A stretch of 64,000 nucleotides of DNA from Marinilabiliales bacterium. Lineage in GTDB: Bacteria; Bacteroidota; Bacteroidia; Bacteroidales; SZUA-534. The stretch covers positions 172,426 to 236,425 of the forward strand of contig DOTG01000040.1 of the NCBI GenBank assembly GCA_003512955.1. The letters are read 5' to 3'. The position numbers and the translations under genes are program-made. Shown one piece after another: positions 25,700-33,400 of the stretch (within the stretch, counting starts at the first letter, position 1; every line of letters starts with the position of its first letter). Below the pieces are notes generated by a model, which was not told the origin of the DNA, did no database searches, and was given only the letters and a program-made list of their open reading frames with translations.

Positions 25700-26239
25700 T
25701 TATTTTACTATTTCAATTTCTTTTGTCATTTCTGTAAAAAACTCTTCAATCTCTTTCCTTCTTTCTAAATATAATGAATCTTGAATTAATGATTTGCCTT
25801 GGTCAAATATTTTGAATGTCGAGTCTGAATATGAGTAGAAATATGTTGTTTCAGTTATTTTGAAGTCTGGTTCATACATTGGTCTATCATAGTCATAATT
25901 AGTCTCCTTAACCACTTTAAATTCAAAATCATTGTCAGTCCAAAATTTTGTATTTTGTTTTCCCATTTCACCATACAACCAAATGTCAATTACAAGATAT
26001 TCTTTTTCTGAGGTATGAAATACAACTATTTCACCTCCTTCAGTTGAATGATTCATCAAGTCGAAAGTATCTGAATTAAAAGTCCCTTTATTTTTTTCAA
26101 AATCACTAATCAGGTCAAAGTTTTTTAATTCCTTTTGATTTTTTTCTTTCGCAGCAATTTCTGTTTTGTTTTCTTTTGTTCTGATATTTGAACAGGAGAA
26201 AAGTCCTAAAATCAGAAAAATCGGTATTATTTGTTTCAT
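25700..26239 (-). CDS. Small lipoprotein of unknown function
   Basis: A 179-residue protein. The ATG at 26239 gives a lipoprotein signal (KQIIPIFLILGLFSC) with the lipobox Cys at about residue 17, so it is probably attached to the inner leaflet of the outer membrane or faces the periplasm. The frame is open further upstream, but that part runs through the palindromic spacer. The mature part is charged, with no known domain. A single-gene unit of the cassette-like region. Confidence 0.65.
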   Translation of the reverse strand: MKQIIPIFLILGLFSCSNIRTKENKTEIAAKEKNQKELKNFDLISDFEKNKGTFNSDTFDLMNHSTEGGEIVVFHTSEKEYLVIDIWLYGEMGKQNTKFWTDNDFEFKVVKETNYDYDRPMYEPDFKITETTYFYSYSDSTFKIFDQGKSLIQDSLYLERRKEIEEFFTEMTKEIEIVK

Positions 26240-26255
26240 ATTCTTTTTTTGCATT

Positions 26256-26389
26256 GGTGCACAACGCCCCGCAGCTATGCCCTGTGCGGGATTGAAACCT
26301 GAAACTGTCCGGCCACCTGATAATTTTATAAAAGCAGGAAGCTGTTTTAGTCCCACGTAAACCGCATTGGGTATAGGTGCTGTTAGCGG
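26256..26389 (-). other. attC-like palindromic spacer
   Basis: In gene orientation it starts CCGCTAACAGCACC and ends GGGGCGTTGTGCACC, sharing GCTAAC and CGTTGTGCACC with the spacer at 25556-25690. An inner stem-like pair (AATCCCGCACAGGGC and GCCCTGTGCGGGATT in opposite senses) is visible. The interpretation as attC is tentative. Confidence 0.45.
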
Positions 26390-26397
26390 TTCGTAGC

Positions 26398-27045
26398 TTA
26401 TGTTTTTTGTCCTCTCCATTTAATTTGTATAAAGTCTTCATATTTGGTAAAATACTCTAGACCTAAAACTAATAGCATCGAGCTAATAATATAAACTTTC
26501 TGCATTATGACTGTCAAACCCAAATAACCTAAACCAAAAAGGATAAAGAAACAGTAATAAGTCAATAAGCAAGTAATACAGAAGAATTTAAATAAATGAA
26601 GTTTTGACTTTAGGATAAATATAGTAATAGTAAATAAACCAAGTAATGTTAAAATAATCGATATTACTCCCACATCATGCAAGGGTGTTGCGATTAAGAA
26701 AATAAATATTATGTTGGCAATGCCTATATATTTTAAAATATTGGCCCATTGTCTTGACGATATCTTTTTTGACATATTGATAAAAAAAATTCCATACCCT
26801 ACCGAGTGGAATGCCATTCCAATAAGTGCCCAAATCCAGCCAGGGTTTTCTGAACCGTTTATCGCTTTTGTTGCAAACAAATTGCTAATGAAATTTTTTG
26901 ACCAGTAAAACCCTATGGAATTTTTTTCAAGCAATGAGCCGCCTGGATAAACTAAGGTTGCTATTACTATCAAAACCACGGAAATGACCAAACTTATCAA
27001 AACAGAATATTTCTTAATCATTTGCTTAATTGTTAAACTTTTCAT
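26398..27045 (-). CDS. Polytopic membrane protein, unknown
   Basis: A 215-residue protein with about six hydrophobic helices (for example SVLISLVISVVLIVIATLV, IIFIFLIATPL and IISMLLVLGLEYF) and TPLHDVG and FHSVGYGIFF between them. It resembles DUF998-type small membrane proteins, but I cannot place it with confidence. The ATG at 27045 is preferred because the open frame upstream passes through the repeat at 27083-27325. Confidence 0.6.
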   Translation of the reverse strand: MKSLTIKQMIKKYSVLISLVISVVLIVIATLVYPGGSLLEKNSIGFYWSKNFISNLFATKAINGSENPGWIWALIGMAFHSVGYGIFFINMSKKISSRQWANILKYIGIANIIFIFLIATPLHDVGVISIILTLLGLFTITIFILKSKLHLFKFFCITCLLTYYCFFILFGLGYLGLTVIMQKVYIISSMLLVLGLEYFTKYEDFIQIKWRGQKT

Positions 27046-27082
27046 TTGTCGACTATGTGTTGAGTTATTTTGCAATGACCGC

Positions 27083-27325
27083 CAACTCTTGTATAAATTA
27101 AATCTATATGAAATTATCTTTAATATATTTTCCCCCTCCAAACCCCCACCACCCTCCACTTTCGTTGGGCAGCGGTATTGTATTTTAAATAACCCATAAA
27201 AATGTTTAACAGTTACGCCGGGGTTCCGGGGGTGGCAGGCTATGTGGCAATTTTCAATCAAACCGTTACGATTTTGAAGCGGGCTACAACCCTTAAATAA
27301 CCACTTAAACCCCAATGTTTTATAC
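27083..27325 (-). repeat. Island spacer repeat, full copy 1
   Basis: About 243 bp, about 90% identical by eye to 29716-29962, with partial copies at 24883-24937, 29085-29152 and 41812-41911. In gene orientation it starts GTATAAAA and ends TTTATACAAGAGTTG, so short inverted ends are present. It contains CCACCCCCGGAACCCCGGCG, which is the 3' end of the gene at 41887-42588 (ending in the amino acids ATPGTPA). Confidence 0.7.
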
Positions 27326-27331
27326 ACGATA

Positions 27332-27688
27332 TTATGTGTTGTTTTTATTATTATTTGTCAAGAAAGGAATATATCTGAATGCTATAAACATCAATTTTAG
27401 GAAGTTTTTATCAATATGCTTTCCATCATTTTTTAACTGAAATGCTCCAATTATAGAAAATAAGAGCATTGTTCCTATTAATGTTATAGGAAAAACATAA
27501 AAAGGAAGGATTTTTGCACTTACAGTAAGTAAGGAAATAATTAATATAAATAATGTCATATAAAATGAACCAGAAATCCATGGATTATTTTGTCTTTTAC
27601 TAGGTTTATTAATAACAATATCACCGGACTCAGTGGTATTAATCTTATCAACTTTTCCATTATCATGGACATTAATCGTTGTTCCCAT
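27332..27688 (-). CDS. Two-helix membrane protein with an N-terminal beta motif shared with its neighbour
   Basis: A 118-residue protein. Residues 1-28 (INVHDNGKVDKI, then TTESGDIVIN) are a beta-prone Gly/Asn-rich motif. Two membrane helices follow (about 40-60 and 66-86) and a basic tail. The start lies inside the end of the upstream gene: 17 bp are read in two frames. The upstream protein ends with a related motif (INVSGGNVEKI, then VTEKGNI). Adjacent genes that share a short beta motif, one of them on a small membrane protein, are typical of bacterial amyloid-signalling pairs; a membrane-disrupting effector is a reasonable guess but only that. Confidence 0.65.
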   Translation of the reverse strand: MGTTINVHDNGKVDKINTTESGDIVINKPSKRQNNPWISGSFYMTLFILIISLLTVSAKILPFYVFPITLIGTMLLFSIIGAFQLKNDGKHIDKNFLKLMFIAFRYIPFLTNNNKNNT

Positions 27689-28829
27689 AATTAATTATAT
27701 TTCCTTTTTCTGTAACATCTATTTTTTCAACATTGCCACCAGATACATTTATTACAACTCCTCCATTCATTATCGTACTAATATTTTTATTGACATATTT
27801 ATTTTCAAGAGGTTTTATAGCCTCTAAATAGGATTCCAACTCTCCTGGTAAGGCTATGTCTTCAGATATTAGTGCAATACTTAATAAATCTTTTTGTTCA
27901 ATCTCATATCTTTCTGTTTTCAATATTTTACTAGTGATATTTTCAAGATAATTACTTAATTTCTTTTTTTTATCATCAGTGTTTGTTAGAGTTTCATTAA
28001 ATTTCTGTATAAGATTAATTATTTTCCTAAGTGTTTCCTTCTCTGCGTTTATTCTTAACAAATTCAATCTTAAATTGCGCACAAATTCTCTATCATAATA
28101 ATACGAATCTAATATTTTAATAATCCAGATACGAATATTGTCATTATTAGGTAATTGCAACCAATAATGATAAAGTTCTATTTTTTGATTATCATATTTT
28201 TTTATCAATTTGGCATGCTTTGGAAGTTGCGAATTGTTTTCATTATCGGAATATTCAACAATACATAGTGGTTCACCACAGCTCACCCACCAGCTTTCAA
28301 TTTGCCCATTTATAAGCGCTTGATGACGAGTAGTTGAATACAAGTAAAGTTCAGAAAGAGCTTTTCCACAATTACTAATAGTAGAAAATGCTTTAGTGCC
28401 TAATAAATTGTTTATTATGACATTAATCGAACAATAATCTAAAAGTAGTTTATGGAAGTAGTCCTTGTTTTCTGAAATTGCTAAAAAATAATTCTCAAAA
28501 CTATTTGAAAAACCAATTTCATATTTAACAAGAAAATTACCATCCGAATTAATTCTTCGAAATTCACAATCTGTTGAAAGTATAGCATTATTTTTGAATC
28601 GAATCCTATATTTATCGAGGTCTTGAAATCTAATTGCTTTTTCGGCTTGACAATATTTTTGTTCTCCACTCCAGTAAACAGAGCCTCCATTTTGCCTTCT
28701 TTTAGTAATTCCAATACCTTTCAACATTTTTTTATCCTCTGGTATTGGCCAATTTGGAACAGGAATTTTATGGCTTTCTTCAACTAAACATCGTATATCA
28801 ATTATTGGATGTTGGAATTCAATAAACAT
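27672..28829 (-). CDS. Uncharacterised protein with a C-terminal beta motif shared with the next gene
   Basis: A 385-residue soluble protein of no family I recognise. Residues 1-230 are mixed (WSGEQKYCQAEKAIRF, then LYSTTRHQALINGQIESWWV); 240-345 look helical and coiled; residues 354-385 form a Gly/Asn motif (MNGGVVINVSGGNVEKI, then VTEKGNIINYG). About ten of some 23 aligned positions match the N-terminal motif of the next protein, though the codons differ. It has no signal peptide or membrane helix. It could be the sensor of a two-gene system with the two-helix protein, which it overlaps by 17 bp. Confidence 0.6.
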   Translation of the reverse strand: MFIEFQHPIIDIRCLVEESHKIPVPNWPIPEDKKMLKGIGITKRRQNGGSVYWSGEQKYCQAEKAIRFQDLDKYRIRFKNNAILSTDCEFRRINSDGNFLVKYEIGFSNSFENYFLAISENKDYFHKLLLDYCSINVIINNLLGTKAFSTISNCGKALSELYLYSTTRHQALINGQIESWWVSCGEPLCIVEYSDNENNSQLPKHAKLIKKYDNQKIELYHYWLQLPNNDNIRIWIIKILDSYYYDREFVRNLRLNLLRINAEKETLRKIINLIQKFNETLTNTDDKKKKLSNYLENITSKILKTERYEIEQKDLLSIALISEDIALPGELESYLEAIKPLENKYVNKNISTIMNGGVVINVSGGNVEKIDVTEKGNIINYGNND

Positions 28830-29032
28830 AAAATATTATTTTAAAAAATGAAGTTCGTGATAATACACTTCCCCTCCTCCCGTGGGGGTTACCCTAGGGA
28901 TTTTAGACTTACCAGCCTAATATAACTATAATCTTATAGTTATTCTTTAAGTGTAATTTATTAACAATAAATCAAAAAAACAAATTTGTCAAATGAAAAT
29001 TTTAGCACTGTGGCGTATTTTGATAAAATAAC

Positions 29033-29169
29033 ACATAACGGTAAGTATATTCAAAGTAGGCGTTTGCGGACTTCAAACTTATTAAACTGTTATAATTTTG
29101 AATCGGGCTACAATCCTTGAATAACCTACTGCCCCGGCAATATTTTATACCGCGTTAGCAAACGTTATG
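29033..29169 (-). other. attC-like spacer with inserted repeat copy
   Basis: In gene orientation it starts AACGTTTGCTAACGCGG and ends CTTACCGTTATGTG. The ends pair as CGTTTGC and GCAAACG, and GCTAAC is shared with the other spacers. Inside is a partial spacer repeat (29085-29152). This is part of the 366-bp gap before the gene ending at 29196; the rest (28830-29032) is AT-rich with nothing recognised. Confidence 0.4.
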
Positions 29170-29195
29170 TTTTATTATTATCATATTCCTAACTA

Positions 29196-29537
29196 TCAAT
29201 TAATCTTTGGCTCTAAAAAAACAGTATCTCCAATTAATACAGGTTGTTGATCGCTATAAATTATATGTTTTTCAAATCCATCTTTACTGAATTCAGCTTG
29301 TCCTGTATGCTTATTGATATAACCGCTCCAACTTATATTAAACTGACCTGTTGAATCTGTCAGTTGTTCATCAAAAAGCTTATCATCAATAAATAATCTA
29401 CAGAAAACACTATCAAGTGGCATTTTATCGTTTAAAGATACTACAACTCCCATATAACCATAAGCCCCTTCCTCGTTGCATGAAATAATGCTGATTATAA
29501 GTAATAACCCCATCATTTTTAATAATAGTTTTCTCAT
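29196..29537 (-). CDS. Small lipoprotein with Ig-like/carboxypeptidase-regulatory fold
   Basis: A 113-residue lipoprotein. The signal KMMGLLLIISIISC ends at the lipobox Cys. The rest reads like a single carboxypeptidase-regulatory or transthyretin-like beta domain (GVVVSLNDKMPLDSV, LTDSTGQFNISW, AEFSKDGFEKHII). Its start overlaps the stop of the upstream broken T9SS fragment by an ATGA. AT-rich single-gene unit. Function unknown. Confidence 0.65.
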   Translation of the reverse strand: MRKLLLKMMGLLLIISIISCNEEGAYGYMGVVVSLNDKMPLDSVFCRLFIDDKLFDEQLTDSTGQFNISWSGYINKHTGQAEFSKDGFEKHIIYSDQQPVLIGDTVFLEPKIN

Positions 29538-29668
29538 TTTTTTATCAGTTTACCGTAAAACATTTCATTATCAATGTCTATTTTATAAAAATAAATACCT
29601 GCTTTTAAATCTGTTAAATTGTAATAATTATCTAAACACCCAGCAGGATAAACTTGGTCAGACAATAT
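29534..29668 (-). pseudogene. Remnant of a T9SS C-terminal sorting domain
   Basis: Forty-four codons, open after an in-frame TGA, read YYNLTDLKAGIYFYKIDI then GKLIKK and a stop. This is the end of a type IX secretion target (usual form: LxxGIYFxxI ... GKxxK). The rest of the protein is gone. It overlaps the start of the lipoprotein gene at 29537 by an ATGA. Confidence 0.65.
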
Positions 29669-29715
29669 TCATATCTTAATTTTCAATGTTAGTACTGTCG
29701 CTCCAGCTTTGCGCA

Positions 29716-29962
29716 CAACTCTTGTATAAATTAAATCTATATGAAATTATCTTTAATATATTTTCTCCCTTCAAAACCCCCACCATCCTCCACTTTCGTT
29801 TTGGGCAGCGGTATTGTATTTTAAATAACCTGTAAAAACGTTTAACAGTTACGCCGGGGTTCCGGGGGTGGCAGACTATATGGCAATTTTCAATCAAACT
29901 GTTATAATTTTGAATCGGGCTGCAACCCTTGAATAACCTAATATCCCGGCAATTTTTTATAC
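29716..29962 (-). repeat. Island spacer repeat, full copy 2
   Basis: About 247 bp, closely matching 27083-27325 along the whole length, including CCGGAACCCCGGCGTAACTG and the end TTTATACAAGAGTTG. It fills most of the 316-bp gap before the FISUMP fragment. Confidence 0.7.
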
Positions 29963-29986
29963 CGCTTGACGGCTCGTTGTTTCTTT

Positions 29987-30388
29987 TCATTCTTTAATGC
30001 AACGGACACTATATCCTGTTGATTTATAATTATCATAAACATCAGGCTTAATCGCACTTGCATGGCTATAGCTTAACTCAATTGCTGTATATTCGTTATC
30101 AGTCCACTCTGTAACAGACCAAAAATATCCCTGTTCTCCGAAAAATTTATATTGGCCATCTGGCTTTCGTAATCCACCGGACAAGGCTGAAAACCCACTA
30201 CTATTGGTTGCTCCGCTATTAGGGCTTTTCCAATCTATAATTCCATTTTCTTTAAGTTTGCCTCCTGCAACTATGGTTCCCCCAAGATAATCAATGAAGG
30301 TCTGCCAATCACTGTCATTTGGTACTCGCCAACCTTCTGGAGCAAGCTTCCTAACATCATTTACCGTATAGTTGTTATATAATAAACA
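29987..30388 (-). pseudogene. 5'-truncated FISUMP-domain (Fibrobacter major paralogous domain) protein
   Basis: The frame is open for 133 codons and ends normally, but has no credible start; an in-frame stop lies just upstream. It reads VRKLAPEGWRVPNDSDWQTF, LGGTIVAGGKLKE, FSALSGGLRKPDG, EQGYFWSVTEWTDNEYT and GYSVRCIKE, the C-terminal half of FISUMP domains found on exported lipoproteins. The signal peptide and N-terminal half are missing. It begins 23 bp downstream of the large NTPase gene. Confidence 0.75.
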
Positions 30389-30410
30389 CTAACTTTAATT
30401 TAAAGGTTTA

Positions 30411-33400
30411 TTAATTGGAATCCTGTTTTGTCTTCAAATTATCTTCATTTCTAATTTCATTTTGAAGATTGTTTTTTTCAGTTTCTGGGTACCAGCAGTT
30501 ATCTTTTAAATAATACCCGGGGTGGTATAAACTTGACACTTTTGTCAATTTCTTTAATTTCTTTATTTTATCTTCATCAACTCCCAAATTAATTTTGTAT
30601 CGCTCGATGGCTGCATGAAAATGATACATTTCATCATTGAAGTCATCATTTAAATAATACATATTCTCTATTAAGTTTCTATAAGCTTGCCCCTGTTGAT
30701 GGGTATATTTCATATCATACCAACTGGTAATAGCTTTTTCTGCTAAATAGGTTGGCGAAACAAAATGAAAGTTATCCGGTTCAATTAATTTCTCAATTAT
30801 TTCCTCTATCTGTCTTTTTTGCTTATTTAATCCTTTATCATCAAATAGTGTAAGATAAATACTCCATTTCCAGAAATTAAAGTAAGTTTCGGCAAGAAGC
30901 GAATGATTTACACTATAGGATTGATCGAAAGTATTACTGATTTTAATAATCTCATTGCAACAAAAAATAGAATCCGAAATAAGGTACAGTATATTTGCCT
31001 GAATTAATTCATTTTCAATATTATGATCCTGATTTATTAATTTTTCTGCAATTTCGTTAAATTTTTCTCTATGTTTATTTCCTTCTAATTTTGTAAGGTC
31101 AATACCATTAATTATTGAGGAATTCAATAATATTAACCAATTCATTTTTTCACGAAATCTTAAACTTTGTATCCGATTGTACATATTTGTACATAAGGTG
31201 TAAGGAGACACCAAGTGATAAAGGTTTAAAAACTTATCATTTGAATCTTTCAATGATTCAGAAATAATATCTTTTATTTTCCCAAGATTAATTATAATCT
31301 CATTCCGTATTAAATTTATTTCTTCAATATCAGTATTTACAGAGGTTTTTTTAATTGAAATATTTTGCTTAACAGAAGGTCTTTTATCTGAATTTTCACG
31401 TAAATCATTTTTTTCTTTGTTTGATTCTTTGGAGTCGTCAAATGTTTTTTTATTTAAATTTTTTGGTTCAGCAAAAATTGATTTAAATAACTGTACTTCA
31501 TATATATGGGTATGATCATATGAACAATAAATATATTTTATTGCTCTATTTGCAATTTGATCAATAATTGGAGTTTCATTATTATTTAAGAATATTTTTT
31601 CAGCAATTCCCTTATGATTTTCAATATAAGTATTTAAAAACTGCAAAATATTTAAATATTGATTGGCTGCACTTTGATGATCATTTGATATTCGATAAAA
31701 ATAGGCTGATGAAATGTAATTGATAATGATCAAATCGGCTTTTTTTACCTCAACTCTAGTAATTTCTTCTATAATTTCATTTAATTCTTTATCATCGGTA
31801 AAGTATTTTTCTAATATAAACCAAAAATTACTACTGAAACCCTCATTTTTATCTAAACAACTAAGAAAGACATTGCCAATGTTACTTAAAAGCTTGGCAA
31901 ATTGTCTATACTCAGTATTTGTTAAAACATATTCATTTTTATTTTTTATTACTTCTACAATTGAACTAATATACCGACTTATGTCAAATAAATGTTCTTT
32001 AGGTTTATCTGTAAATATTTGTTCAATTCCAAGTTTGGTAACAAATAAGTTAAAACAATCAAGATATTTTAAACATGCCGCACATGGTCTAGGGTTTTTA
32101 TCGGTTTCATTATTTTTTTTACAATCATAAGAGCATAACCCATGAATACATGTAGAATGATAATTGATGTTTTTATAATACAACAGATTCCCAACATTTT
32201 TCCATAATTCTATCTCAATCGGATTGCTTTTTTCATTATTACTAATTTCTTCATGATTTCTATTTTCACTACAAAAATGCTCTTTAAAGTAAACATTTCG
32301 TTTTAATACATCAAGTAACCGATCAAAATCTTTATAGATAGATGCTAAATCGACTTTTGTAATACCATTAATAGTTAATTTTTCAATTAAATACAATTTT
32401 GCAATTAAAGGTTGATATAAATAATTAACATTTTCTAAAAGTGAATTTGTAAGTTCCTTTTGTGAATAAATGGATTGGGTTCTTAACCATCTAAGAATTT
32501 TGTCTGCAATTTCACTATAGGTCAAAAAAGCACTATCGTATGTTTTTCTTTTTTCAAGGGCATAGCCTAACTTTAACATATTTCGCGTTAAAAGAGTTAG
32601 TTGTGTTAAACTTAATTGATCAACAGGTTTTGAACGCAATGATTGAATTGCTTCCAGATAATAGGTAATGGCTTCACCAAAATCTCCATCGTAAAAACAC
32701 AAATCACCCAGCGTTAAATTAATTGAAGAAACCGAATAAATGTAATTTCCCCTTTCTTTATCATTAATACCATTAACTCCATTAATCTCATTTAATTTCA
32801 GTAATTGTTCCTTGTAATGTTGTTTAACAATTAAAGATTCATCTAGTGAAAAATTAAAGTTTGCTGACGATTCTTCTGAAATATGTGAAAGAAACAAAAG
32901 TTCCTGTGAAATCCGCTTCGAGAATTTGAAATCGTAAATACCATTTATTATTTCCTTTATTTGAGTTGTACTCATAAAATTTAACAACCTACCCAGGAAA
33001 TCACGCAACTCAGGATTTTTATTAATATCTATCATTTCTGGCGTCGCTTCTAAATCGCGCCAAGAGAAGGAATTACGATGGAATTTAAATAAATGATTAT
33101 GTAAGAAAGAAGCTGAAACTATAAGTTTATCACCATAATTCCGTATCGATCTATTAATGGTATAATTGAAAGGAGATATCAGGTAGTTTATAAAACCTAA
33201 TTTATATTGGTCATAATAATCAAAAAATAAAAATAATTTTTTTGATTCTTTATCACCCACAAAAATACTCCTGGTTTGAGGATTATCCATATTCTCCAGA
33301 GAACGGACATGATCCTCAAAAAAGGCTTTAATTTTACTGGGAGCTCCGGCACTTTGATGATTTAAATAAACAATAAATTGATGCAATAAATATATTACTT

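Noticed and set aside
27046..27327. N-terminal extension of the membrane protein gene through the repeat
   Set aside because: The extension is repeat sequence; the ATG at 27045 gives a normal start for a membrane protein.
29676..29990. Minus-strand open frame across the spacer repeat
   Set aside because: It is a translation of the repeat shared with 27083-27325, including its GC-rich core, and stops of the repeat lie in other frames; no protein family.
24937..30388. Full integron with integrase
   Set aside because: No tyrosine recombinase reading frame is found in the window; only attC-like spacers are seen.
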